Shown one piece after another: positions 16,942 through 24,846 of a stretch of DNA of 35,946 bases (positions within the stretch are counted from its first letter, which is position 1; every line of letters starts with the position of its first letter). The notes under the pieces were generated by a model. It was not told where the DNA came from, made no database searches, and was given only the letters and a program-made list of their open reading frames with translations. The DNA is taken from contig JALSRD010000095.1 of the NCBI GenBank assembly GCA_026984935.1, positions 1-35,946 on the forward strand, given 5' to 3'. Position numbers and translations under genes: made by a program. Source of the DNA: Desulfobacterales bacterium. Lineage in GTDB: Bacteria > Desulfobacterota > Desulfobacteria > Desulfobacterales > JALSRD01.

Positions 16942-17808
16942 TTACACCCTTTCTTCCAGTTCCTTCTGACGTCCGAACAAACCCGAGGGTTTGAGAATCA
17001 GCGTCAGGATGATGGCCAGCAGGGCCACCACCATCTGGTAGTGGGATCCCAGATAGACCACCGTCAGGATCTGGGCAAAGCCGATCAGAAAGGCCGCCAG
17101 CACCGCCCCCATCCAGGATCCCAGGCCTCCCACGATGCATACCGCGATGGCCAGAATCAGGATGTTGTAGCCCGACTCGACCACGATGTTTCCCAAAGGC
17201 AGCAGCAGGACGGCGGCCAGGGCCGCCAGGCCGGATCCGAAGCCCATGGCCACCACAGCCATGCGGTCCGAGTCGATGCCCAGCATCATGGCGGCGCGCT
17301 CGTCCTGGGCCATGCCGCGCAGGGCCAGCCCGATGCGGGTAAAATGCGTAAAGAGCCACAACATGCCCACCACGGCCGCGCCGATGAGCACCACCAGCAG
17401 ACGCTGGTAGTCCACCGAAATGCCGGCCACGGCGAAGCTGCCCTCGATGAACACCGGCAGGGTGTAGCTCATGCCCTTGAAGCCGCCCCAGCGCAGGCCC
17501 TCCAGGATGGCCAGGCCCAGGGCGTAGGAGGCGATGATCTCCGAGATCTCCATGCCCCGCACGCGCACCAGGATGAACTGATAGATGAGGGCGCCGATGA
17601 CGGCGGTGACCAGCATGGCCAGTACGATGGCAACCGGGTAGGGCAGGCCCAGGCTGTTTAAGAAAAACCAGGTGATGAAGCCGGCCAGCACGAAGAGCGC
17701 ACCGTGGGCGAAGTTGGGCAGCCGGCTGGTGCCGTACACCAGGGCAAAGCCCAGGGCATAGAGCGCCAGCGAAACGGAGTTGATGGTGCCGTAGACCAGG
17801 ATGTCCAT
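16942..17808 (-). CDS. livH: Branched-chain-type ABC importer permease LivH
   Basis: A 288-residue polytopic permease of the LivH family. Landmarks are NSVSLALYALGFALVYG and PNFAHGALFVLAGF near the N-terminus, and RGMAQDERAAMMLGID as the ATPase-contacting loop near the middle. GGLGSWMGAVLAAFLIG follows toward the end. It has about eight predicted membrane spans. The ATG at 17808 directly abuts the stop of the substrate-binding protein gene, with only a weak ribosome site, so translation is probably coupled. It partners with LivM. Confidence 0.92.
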   Translation of the reverse strand: MDILVYGTINSVSLALYALGFALVYGTSRLPNFAHGALFVLAGFITWFFLNSLGLPYPVAIVLAMLVTAVIGALIYQFILVRVRGMEISEIIASYALGLAILEGLRWGGFKGMSYTLPVFIEGSFAVAGISVDYQRLLVVLIGAAVVGMLWLFTHFTRIGLALRGMAQDERAAMMLGIDSDRMAVVAMGFGSGLAALAAVLLLPLGNIVVESGYNILILAIAVCIVGGLGSWMGAVLAAFLIGFAQILTVVYLGSHYQMVVALLAIILTLILKPSGLFGRQKELEERV

Positions 17809-19080
17809 CTATTTTTTCATCCATGGCGGCAGCTGGATCTGGCCCTGGGCGATGCTTTTGGGGAAGACCACCACGCGTTTGCCGTTCTGCCACTGGACGA
17901 TGCTGCCTACGGCGCCTTTTTGGGGGTCGAAGCTGGGGATCACCTGGTGGCTTTTGGGATCGAAGCGCAGGCGGCCGTAGACCCCCATGATGTCGGTTTT
18001 TTCGAGGGCCGCCACCACCTTGTCCGGGTCCAGGCTGCCGGCGCGTTCGATGGCGTCTTTGAGCACATATACTGCCATGTAGCTGCTGGAGCAACCCAGC
18101 CCTTCAGGGGCTACTTTCCAGCGCTTGGCATAAGCATTGTAGAATTTCATGGTCCAGGGCGTGGCGTTGCTGGGAGCGTTGCCGGCGTTGACCACGTTGG
18201 CCAGGCAGTAGGCGCCCTTGCCGCCGGTGGCCTTCCAGAAACCGGGCTGTTCGGCGGCTGCCAGGGTCGAGCCGAAGGGCAGGGCCGGAATTTGCATGTC
18301 GTACCACTGCTTGAGCAAAATGGCGCTTTCGGGCATGTCCATCCACAGGCTCAGGATCTGGGAGCCTGTCTTCTTGGCCTTGACCAGTCCCATTGAAAAG
18401 TCGGTGGTGCCCGTGGGATAGATCTCCAGACCGGTGATGGTAAACCCCTTTTTGGATGCCACCTTCTTAAGGATCTTGCCGGCCGCCCGGGCGTGGGCCA
18501 CGTCCTGCACCATGATGAACACCTTGTCCAGGCCGTATTTTTGCTTGATCTCCAGCAGGCTGGTCAGGATTTCTTTGATCAGCCACTTGGCCTCGCCGTG
18601 GATGCGGAAGCAGTATTTGTACTTGTTGTACTTTTTGGCGACCATGGCGTGGTACTTGGGGGACAGCACACCGGTGGTCACGATGGAGACTTTTTTGTAT
18701 TTGGACAGCAACGGCATGGCCGCCAGGGCGGCTTCTGAGCGCACCGGGCCGCCGACGAGAAAGTCGGCTTTCTTGTCCAGGATCAGCTTTTCGACGGCCA
18801 GCAGGGCTTCGCTCACCGGTACGCCGGGTTCCAGGTCGCGGGTGTCGAGAACCTCGATTTTAAACGGCCGCATCTGGCCGCCCACGTTGACACCGCCCTT
18901 GGCATTGATCTCTTCGATGGCCAGCGTGATGGCCCGCTGTGCATCCCAGCCGTAAACGTAGGCCGTAGACAGAGGACAGCCGATGACAATTGGTTTTTCC
19001 GCCCGGGCCGGGCTGCCGGAAACGAGCAGCAGGGCAAGGGCCAGCATGATGGTCAATAGCGTCACAAGCCTGGTTTTCAT
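17809..19080 (-). CDS. livK: Periplasmic substrate-binding protein, LivK/leucine-binding family
   Basis: A 423-residue type I periplasmic binding protein with a clear signal peptide (residues 1-27, ending PARA). The mature start EKPIVIGCPLS is typical of the family, followed by GGVNVGGQ and LVGGPVRSEAALA; the C-terminal lobe has AVYVLKDAIERAGSLDPDKVVAALE. It captures the substrate and delivers it to LivHM. The ATG at 19080 has AAGGAG upstream. It is the first gene of a seven-gene operon that ends with two acyl-CoA ligases, so the ligand is more likely a carboxylic acid (aromatic, dicarboxylic or fatty) than an amino acid. That is inference; the pocket residues were not compared. Confidence 0.9.
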   Translation of the reverse strand: MKTRLVTLLTIMLALALLLVSGSPARAEKPIVIGCPLSTAYVYGWDAQRAITLAIEEINAKGGVNVGGQMRPFKIEVLDTRDLEPGVPVSEALLAVEKLILDKKADFLVGGPVRSEAALAAMPLLSKYKKVSIVTTGVLSPKYHAMVAKKYNKYKYCFRIHGEAKWLIKEILTSLLEIKQKYGLDKVFIMVQDVAHARAAGKILKKVASKKGFTITGLEIYPTGTTDFSMGLVKAKKTGSQILSLWMDMPESAILLKQWYDMQIPALPFGSTLAAAEQPGFWKATGGKGAYCLANVVNAGNAPSNATPWTMKFYNAYAKRWKVAPEGLGCSSSYMAVYVLKDAIERAGSLDPDKVVAALEKTDIMGVYGRLRFDPKSHQVIPSFDPQKGAVGSIVQWQNGKRVVVFPKSIAQGQIQLPPWMKK

Positions 19081-19360
19081 AGCGTTTCTCCTTCTTCGGA
19101 ACGGTTACGGGAAACGACCGATGATGTCGCCGGCCGACAACGGTGTTCAAAGTCCGGGGCACAAACGGCCCTGCCGGGAAAAGGGTGACATCTCTCAAAA
19201 GGCGGCAACCAGTGAAGATTCGCACGTTCTTGAAAACAAGTTGACCCCCGGCTTCCGGGGGGAGGGTTGTAAGAGAGCAAAAATAAATGGGGTTTATAGA
19301 ATAAAACAATGGTCAGGGAATGACGAAAATTTTTTACGATATTACAGAAAACCGGTGGCG
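19081..19360. other. Leader region of the liv operon
   Basis: About 250 bases separate the predicted promoter from livK. It contains no recognisable gene. It does contain a strong hairpin, annotated separately, and an AT-rich stretch at 19265-19345. A long leader is unusual next to the otherwise compact operon. Confidence 0.5.
19245..19261 (-). promoter_or_regulatory. Strong GC hairpin in the liv leader
   Basis: CCCCCGG-CTT-CCGGGGG is a perfect seven-pair stem with a three-base loop inside the predicted liv leader. It is not followed by a T-run on the minus strand, so it is not a standard intrinsic terminator. It could stabilise the transcript 5' end, bind a protein or be chance. Confidence 0.4.
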
Positions 19361-19366
19361 TGTCAA
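19339..19366 (-). promoter_or_regulatory. Near-consensus sigma-70 promoter of the liv/ligase operon
   Basis: On the minus strand a perfect TTGACA (19366-19361) is followed after 16 bases by TAATAT (19344-19339). Transcription would begin near 19332 and run into livK. The region downstream of the promoter is AT-rich. No operator palindrome was obvious. Confidence 0.6.
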
Positions 19367-19471
19367 GCGGGAGGATGGATGTCCGCATGAAAGGGCGAGG
19401 CCCAATGAGGCCCGCTAGGTGCAAAACCGGGTAGATTTGCCGCGTGGACCTGGGGCGCATGGCCGCATTTT

Positions 19472-20194
19472 TCAAACGGAAGTGGCCATCTTCTTCCGGT
19501 TGCCGGCATTGAAACACCAGCCCAGCCAGGAGCCGTGGTGCGACAGGCTGATGTCAATGTTACAGGGTCTGTCGTTGCACAGCACAAACGGCGGCTGTGG
19601 GCGCTTTTTTTCCACGGGACGAATAATCTGCAACTGCGATGTGCGGATTTTAAGCGCCGCGGCGATGGATTTTTTGCAGAAAAATCGCACCAGCGCCGAT
19701 GTTGCGTGGTGAATGGATTCGAGTTCTGCAGGTGTGAAAGCTTTGTGCCACACGGCCTTGTTTTGCCAGGCGGCATGCACTGAGGGCGCGATCTCGCGGA
19801 CGTCTGAAATCATCAAAAATTGCGGCCATGCATCCGCCGGCAAGTTTCCGCCGACAGCGTGGATGTAACCCTTCGTATGCGTGATCAGCGTCGAAAAGGA
19901 GTGGTTCCGATAGACGACTTCAGCCTTAAAAGACGACGCGGCTGTCTGACGGAAAGCGGACACTTCAAATTTTGGGTGCGAAAAGACCGGCGGGCCGCAC
20001 ATTTTCGAGACGAGCTTGAAAGCGCTTTCCTTGGCGGCCCAGAATATCCAGAGCGTTAAGGCAGGGTTGTCGGCCGTATTTATGCAGTCTTGCTCTGCGG
20101 CGGTGAACACCCTCTGCATAAAGCGGGTGTCTTTCGATTTTTCCCGCATGCCCGCTTGGTTTACATCGACGATGTCATTGCCCAGCAGCAGCAA
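19472..20194 (-). CDS. 4'-phosphopantetheinyl transferase
   Basis: A 240-residue phosphopantetheinyl transferase. It moves the phosphopantetheine arm of CoA onto the serine of an acyl carrier protein. The N-terminal half has the AcpS-like GNDIVDV (magnesium ligand Asp) and WAAKESAFK (residues 52-60, with the catalytic Glu and Lys). The C-terminal half has ISLSHHGSW, a histidine-rich segment seen in two-lobed enzymes. The start is TTG 20194 (TTG CTG CTG CTG GGC), since no ATG or GTG lies before the conserved motif. It overlaps the acyltransferase gene by 20 bases and has no ribosome site, so it depends on coupling. As last gene of the lipid cluster it most likely activates the cluster's own ACP. 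Confidence 0.85.
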   Translation of the reverse strand: MLLLGNDIVDVNQAGMREKSKDTRFMQRVFTAAEQDCINTADNPALTLWIFWAAKESAFKLVSKMCGPPVFSHPKFEVSAFRQTAASSFKAEVVYRNHSFSTLITHTKGYIHAVGGNLPADAWPQFLMISDVREIAPSVHAAWQNKAVWHKAFTPAELESIHHATSALVRFFCKKSIAAALKIRTSQLQIIRPVEKKRPQPPFVLCNDRPCNIDISLSHHGSWLGWCFNAGNRKKMATSV

Positions 20195-20936
20195 AGTAAG
20201 CCTGTTCCATGCGTACGAGCCTGCCGGCGATCTGATTGGCGACGTCCCGGGTGGCGCGCAGGCCGGAATAGGCGCTTTCGGGCTTGAAAAGCTCCATATT
20301 CATGTAAAAACGGGCGCCTTTATGCGGTATGTCGCTGTAATTTTTCTGATTATGCCCCCGCAGGTAGACACACAGGACGTGACAGTTGCTCACCTTGTTG
20401 ACCAGCCGGCCGACGCCGTACGTGAATTTATCTTCCTGGATGCGGCCGGTTCGGCTTCTCCCGCCTTCGGGGAAAACTGTGACCGTGTGGCCTTTTCTGA
20501 GAAGGTAGGTGACCTTGTCCAGTGATTTTTTCACGGCTTCCCTGCTGCCGCCGCGGTCGATGGGCACGCAGCTACCCACGTAGCAAAGCGTTCGCAGGAT
20601 GTAATTCTGGTAAAAATTGGCCCGTTCCGGCAAATTCCATGAAAATATCTTGAAAGACTTCATGTAGGACCAGGTGGAAGCCAGGCTCCAGTTTAAGATC
20701 AGTGAGTCGATCTTGGTGAGATGGTTGGAGCACAGCAGTATGGGGCCTTCAACGGTACGCTTGAGGTTCTTGTAATACCTGCGTATCTCGCGCAGATGCT
20801 GAATTCTGTACCTGCCGACAAAACGCATAAGCGCGATTAGCAGAGTGCTCCAGAAAGGCAGGGTGACCCATCCGGCCATGTATTGGATTTTTAATGCAAA
20901 TCTTTCTTTGAATTTGAGATCGTTCATATGCGTCAC
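20175..20936 (-). CDS. PlsC-type 1-acyl-sn-glycerol-3-phosphate acyltransferase family protein
   Basis: A 253-residue acyltransferase of the PlsC/LPLAT family. The catalytic HX4D motif is NHLTKID (H72, D77); the acceptor-binding motif is FPEGGRSR (155-162). A hydrophobic segment near residues 20-40 should anchor it to the membrane. PlsC proteins place an acyl chain on a glycerol phosphate, but the LTKI interior differs from the usual HQSxxD and the acceptor may differ. The start is either GTG 20936, overlapping the ACP stop (GTGA), or ATG 20927; neither has a clear ribosome site. In this cluster it probably transfers the product of the dedicated synthase from ACP to its acceptor. Confidence 0.85.
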   Translation of the reverse strand: MTHMNDLKFKERFALKIQYMAGWVTLPFWSTLLIALMRFVGRYRIQHLREIRRYYKNLKRTVEGPILLCSNHLTKIDSLILNWSLASTWSYMKSFKIFSWNLPERANFYQNYILRTLCYVGSCVPIDRGGSREAVKKSLDKVTYLLRKGHTVTVFPEGGRSRTGRIQEDKFTYGVGRLVNKVSNCHVLCVYLRGHNQKNYSDIPHKGARFYMNMELFKPESAYSGLRATRDVANQIAGRLVRMEQAYFAAAGQ

Positions 20937-21181
20937 TGTATTTTCTTTAAAATCAGGTTTACGCCGTCACCCACCGTGGCGACGGTGTCGGCATCGTCGT
21001 CGTCCACTTCGATGTCAAAAGCATCCTCGAAATCCAGCACGATATCCACCAGGCGGGCGGAATTGATTTCCAGGTCTTCCAGGATCGATGTTTCCATGGA
21101 AATATTTTCTTTCGAAATTTCTTTCTTGCTGTACTGGTTTAAAATTTCAACAACTTTTTCAAATACTTCCTCTCGCGTCAT
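20933..21181 (-). CDS. Acyl carrier protein of the lipid cluster
   Basis: An 82-residue acidic four-helix acyl carrier protein. The phosphopantetheine attachment site is Ser41 in LEDLEINSARLVDIV. The usual DSL triad is replaced by NSA, so this is not the housekeeping AcpP type. The acidic helix III region FEDAFDIEVDDDDAD is typical. The ATG at 21181 has a run of seven G preceded by AA as ribosome site. It lies between the ketoacyl synthase gene and the acyltransferase gene, overlapping the latter by four bases. The altered motif and the linked transferase suggest a carrier dedicated to this pathway. Confidence 0.9.
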   Translation of the reverse strand: MTREEVFEKVVEILNQYSKKEISKENISMETSILEDLEINSARLVDIVLDFEDAFDIEVDDDDADTVATVGDGVNLILKKIQ

Positions 21182-21277
21182 TGAAAGAACCCCCCCTTGT
21201 CATGTTGTGAGATACGCGGCAAGAAAACATCTTAAAAAAATGCCGTCGATCATGGATCGTCCAAAAAACTTCCCGCA

Positions 21278-22564
21278 TCAGGCTGCGCTTTGTTCCCATT
21301 TTTTGAAAAAGATGCAGGTGTTGACATCGCCGAATCCGAAGCTTGCCTTGGCCTGAATTCTCAAATGCGGCGTTTCGCGGGTCTGGCGGACGATGCGCTT
21401 GGAAAACGGCAGCAGTTGTGCATGCAGGTCTTCACAATTTACGGAGCCATGCACGAACCCTTTGTACACCTGCAGAATGCTGGCCACCGACTCCAGTCCG
21501 CCGGCGGCTCCCAGCGAATGTCCGACCAGGGATTTGGTTGCGTTGATCAGCGGGAAATCGTCTGTGTTGCGGTTGAGGGCCTTTGCCCAGTTTTGCACTT
21601 CGAACGGGTCGGCGAAAGTGGCCGTCAGGTGGCCGTTGATGGCATCTACATCACGGCCGCCGATGCCTGCGTCCTTCAGGGCATCGTGGATACAACGCCG
21701 TACACCTGCAGGATTGGGCGCGGTCATGCTGCCGCCCATGCGTTGCCCTCCGCAATTGACGGCCGCACCGATGATTTCAGCGTAAATTCTTGCGCCGCGT
21801 TCCCGTGCGCGGTTAAGATCCTCAAGCATCAAAACACCGGCGCCGGATCCCGGCACGAAGCCTGCAGCGCTGGCACTCATCGGACGCGAGGCTTTTTCCG
21901 GCTCATGGTTGCGGGTTCGGTTCAGGACCCGCATGGCATCGAATCCTGCCCAGATATACGGTGAAGCGCCCTCGGCGCCTCCCGCCAGCATGCGTTGGGC
22001 CAACCCGTTGCGGATGCGGTACATGGCGTCCACAATGGCTTCTGTGCCCGTGGAGCATGCACTGCTGTTGGTCGTCACCTGGTTCCCCAGGGCCAGCAGT
22101 CCGCCGATCCTGGCAGACACACCACTGGCCATGACCTGCTCGACAGCCGTGCTGCCAAGCCGGCGGACTTTTCCGGCGGCCGTCAACGGTACGACCTTCC
22201 CGACAATGGTATCCATGCCGCCGATGCCGGTTCCAATGATGGCACCGGTGCCCCAGTCCACCTCCTGTGAATCATGGGCGGGAACTTCAAAGCCCGCATC
22301 GCGCCAGGCATCGATCGCGGCAATGGATGCGTACCGAATACTGCTGTTCATCGCCAGAAGCTGATCGCTGGAGAAGTAGCGTGCGCTGACTTCATCGATG
22401 TTTTGGGGCACCCCGGCCACCTGGCAGCCGAATTTCAATTCTTCCAGTTCCGGCATGAACCGGATACCGGATTTTCCCGCTCGCAACGCTTTTTCGAAGG
22501 CCTCGATTCCGTGTCCGTTGGGGGCGACGATGCCCAGACCCGTGATGACGACCCGCTTTCTCAT
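21278..22564 (-). CDS. Beta-ketoacyl-ACP synthase, FabF/FabB type
   Basis: A 428-residue condensing enzyme of the KAS I/II type that extends an acyl chain by two carbons with malonyl-ACP. The Cys-His-His set is intact: C170 in SSACSTGTEA, H312 in INGHLTAT and H349 in VGHSLGAAGG, with the supporting lysine K344. The N-HxTxT motif reads NGHLTAT rather than NAHGTST. Length is normal, and no separate chain-length factor accompanies it, so it should act as a homodimer. The ATG overlaps the stop of the FabZ-like gene (ATGA). It presumably does the elongation steps after KAS III initiates. Confidence 0.92.
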   Translation of the reverse strand: MRKRVVITGLGIVAPNGHGIEAFEKALRAGKSGIRFMPELEELKFGCQVAGVPQNIDEVSARYFSSDQLLAMNSSIRYASIAAIDAWRDAGFEVPAHDSQEVDWGTGAIIGTGIGGMDTIVGKVVPLTAAGKVRRLGSTAVEQVMASGVSARIGGLLALGNQVTTNSSACSTGTEAIVDAMYRIRNGLAQRMLAGGAEGASPYIWAGFDAMRVLNRTRNHEPEKASRPMSASAAGFVPGSGAGVLMLEDLNRARERGARIYAEIIGAAVNCGGQRMGGSMTAPNPAGVRRCIHDALKDAGIGGRDVDAINGHLTATFADPFEVQNWAKALNRNTDDFPLINATKSLVGHSLGAAGGLESVASILQVYKGFVHGSVNCEDLHAQLLPFSKRIVRQTRETPHLRIQAKASFGFGDVNTCIFFKKWEQSAA

Positions 22565-23019
22565 TTCTGCTTAATTCCCATCCCGGCAATCGTACCTCGG
22601 CAGACGATCTCGCCGCTTTCTGAAGCAATTTCAGCTTCCACTTTTAGCTTGAGGCGGCGAAAGTATTGCTTTTTCGCCCGGATAACGACGCGTTCGCCCG
22701 GCCGGACGATGCCGCAAAACTCAACTTCCGCCTCCGTGAACACGGTGAGAATTTTCCGGATTTCATCGCGGCCCATCTGCAGGGATGCCAGGTAAATTCC
22801 GTACGCCACAACACCGGTCTGCGCCATGGTTTCCAGCAAAATAACACCCGGGGTAATGGGATTGCCCGGAAAATGTCCGGCGTAAAAGGTTTCATCCTTC
22901 CTGAATGTATAGGCTGAAACAATGCCGTCGTTGTTTAACGCTATGATTTCATCGATAAAGCGAAAGGGTGCTTGCTGGGGTATCAGCGGCAGTATGTCGG
23001 CTTTTGTCAGAGGGTCCAT
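22561..23019 (-). CDS. FabZ-like 3-hydroxyacyl-ACP dehydratase
   Basis: A 152-residue single-hotdog protein like FabZ, which removes water from 3-hydroxyacyl-ACP. The active-site histidine is H49 in AGHFPGNPITPG and the glutamate is E63 in LLETMAQ, spaced 14 residues apart as in FabZ. The start ATG at 23019 lacks a strong ribosome site. It overlaps the following synthase gene by four bases. The cluster also has a FabA-like dehydratase, so two dehydration specificities are available. Confidence 0.88.
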   Translation of the reverse strand: MDPLTKADILPLIPQQAPFRFIDEIIALNNDGIVSAYTFRKDETFYAGHFPGNPITPGVILLETMAQTGVVAYGIYLASLQMGRDEIRKILTVFTEAEVEFCGIVRPGERVVIRAKKQYFRRLKLKVEAEIASESGEIVCRGTIAGMGIKQK

Positions 23020-23090
23020 TTGTCAGCTTCAAGGAAAAAATTTCACAAAATATAATCATTAAGGGGAAAAATACAACCATTTTTTACATC

Positions 23091-23699
23091 TTAGAGCATC
23101 TTTCCGCCAACCGAATTCTCCGACTTGAAGGGATAATCCCTGTAAGCGATACCCTTGAAAATGCCGACTTTGGCATCTTTGATGGTGTAAATGTGCGCAT
23201 CGTCTACAAAAACGTTGCCGCTGCCCACGACCAGCGATGTGTTGCCGCCCTGTAAAACCGAGTACCTTCGCACATCGATTTCGTAGCGCACCACTGCGTT
23301 GTGCGGCCGGATCTGGCCTTCGAAACTCACCTCTTTACAGCCCAGGGCGCGACCGTTGCCCTGGCTGCCGCAGCAGACGCAGTAAAAGCCCAGCAGCTGC
23401 CAGACGGCATCGACGCCCAGGCAGCCGGGCTGTACCGGGTCGCCGTTGAAATGGCACTGGAAAAACCATTCATCGATCTGGACATTTTTTTCGGCCAGGA
23501 TTTTGCCCCTGTTGCCGCGTTTCTCGATTTCGAGAATGCGGTCCACCATGAGGAACGGCGGCGCCGGCAGCCTGGAAAACTCCGCCGGCGGGTCGGCAAC
23601 CAGTCTGCCGTAGGCAAAAGCAATCAGCTCTTCTTTGGCAAATTGCGTTCTTTTCAGAAAATCCTGATAGGTCATGGTGAACACGCGATTCTGTTGCAT
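23091..23699 (-). CDS. FabA-like 3-hydroxyacyl-ACP dehydratase/isomerase
   Basis: About 202 residues, matching FabA. The motif WFFQCHFNGDPVQPGCLG is followed by VDAVWQLLGFY; catalytic residues are H83 and D97, 14 apart as in E. coli FabA (H70, D84). FabA dehydrates 3-hydroxyacyl-ACP and can isomerise the trans-2 to the cis-3 product, the classical route to unsaturated chains without oxygen. Whether this one isomerises cannot be told from sequence. The start is uncertain: ATG 23699 or ATG 23675, neither with a clear ribosome site. A TTG at 23735 would overlap the KAS III gene. Confidence 0.88.
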   Translation of the reverse strand: MQQNRVFTMTYQDFLKRTQFAKEELIAFAYGRLVADPPAEFSRLPAPPFLMVDRILEIEKRGNRGKILAEKNVQIDEWFFQCHFNGDPVQPGCLGVDAVWQLLGFYCVCCGSQGNGRALGCKEVSFEGQIRPHNAVVRYEIDVRRYSVLQGGNTSLVVGSGNVFVDDAHIYTIKDAKVGIFKGIAYRDYPFKSENSVGGKML

Positions 23700-23718
23700 G
23701 TCGTTTGAGGTGCCATCT

Positions 23719-24699
23719 TCATCCGGAGAATTCAATGACCATGCCGGCCCAGGTCAGTCCGGCACCGACGACGATAAGGGCCACGCGGTCACCGGTTTTG
23801 AACCGTTGCCAGTTCTGGCTCAAAACGGTGGGCGCGCCCGAGGCGCCGGTGTTGCCGAAGGCATCGACGTTGAACAGGTGCCGTTTTTCGGCGACGGCGC
23901 ATCGGCGGCAAACGGATTTCAGCATCGTCAGGTTCGCCTGGTGGCCGATAAAATAAGGTGGCGGCCCCGGATATCGTTGAACGATTTCGTGATAACAGTT
24001 CACCGTGCGTTTGATGGCAAAGGACTGCACGGCGCTGCCTTCCTGTCCGAAAAACCCCGTTCTGGGGATGGTGACTTTTTTCCAACCCTGCGGATGCGAT
24101 GTCATCGTGTGGAATGTGACGGCTGCCTTGGCCGGAACCCTGGTTGAAATTACCGCCGCACTGGTCCCGTCACCCCACAAAACCGCTGTTTGCCGGTCCG
24201 TATAATCGACGACACGGGTGTTGTTTTCCGGAGAGACCAGTAAAATGAAATCGGGCAGAGCCTCGGGGTTCATCATACCCACGAAGTGAATCTGGGCGCC
24301 GAAGCTCGAGCAGGCGGAATTCAAATCGAACGCATTGACTTCGAGGCCCAGTTCCGCCGCGATGGTACAGGCTTCGGCCGGTGTTAGCGTCTCCGCCGAG
24401 CAGCCGCCGGCGATGAGCAGCCCGATCTGCTCTTTTGCGATGCCGGCATTTTCGATGGCCATCTCAGCCGCCAGTCGGCCGGTCATGGCGTTGCTGTAAT
24501 CAGAGGCTTCGCTGGCAGCGCGAAGGTCCCGGTTCCTGGTTTCTTTGATGTAGTCGAGCGACAGGACCGTTTTGCGTGTCCGGATGCCCACGCGCTGCAT
24601 GATCCAGTCGTTGTTTGTGCCGATGTCGAGATCTTCTAAGAATTGGTTGTCGATGATGTTGTCCGGGTGAAAATGCCCGATGCCGTGCAGATAAATCAT
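23719..24699 (-). CDS. Beta-ketoacyl-ACP synthase III (FabH-like)
   Basis: A 326-residue thiolase-fold condensing enzyme of the KAS III family, which starts chains from an acyl-CoA and malonyl-ACP. The triad is complete: C130 in NSACSSFG, H253 in IGHQANLTML and N283 in FGNTGASGAP. The ATG at 24699 has GAGGAC nine bases upstream. About 150 bases separate it from the preceding reductase gene. Such stand-alone KAS III genes in lipid clusters often choose an unusual starter; here the starter is unknown, though the nearby acyl-CoA ligase operon could supply one. The latter is speculation. Confidence 0.9.
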   Translation of the reverse strand: MIYLHGIGHFHPDNIIDNQFLEDLDIGTNNDWIMQRVGIRTRKTVLSLDYIKETRNRDLRAASEASDYSNAMTGRLAAEMAIENAGIAKEQIGLLIAGGCSAETLTPAEACTIAAELGLEVNAFDLNSACSSFGAQIHFVGMMNPEALPDFILLVSPENNTRVVDYTDRQTAVLWGDGTSAAVISTRVPAKAAVTFHTMTSHPQGWKKVTIPRTGFFGQEGSAVQSFAIKRTVNCYHEIVQRYPGPPPYFIGHQANLTMLKSVCRRCAVAEKRHLFNVDAFGNTGASGAPTVLSQNWQRFKTGDRVALIVVGAGLTWAGMVIEFSG

Positions 24700-24846
24700 T
24701 TGGGAAAGTCCTCAGGGTTTACGCATACCTTGGTACCGCACTTGTGGCCGGGCAGGGGAGGCGTCTGCACCACTGGCGCCAAGCCCTGAAAACGCTCAGG
24801 CGTGCCGCTGTCGCAGCAACGTTCAGGGGTGGTTTCGGCCTGTCCG

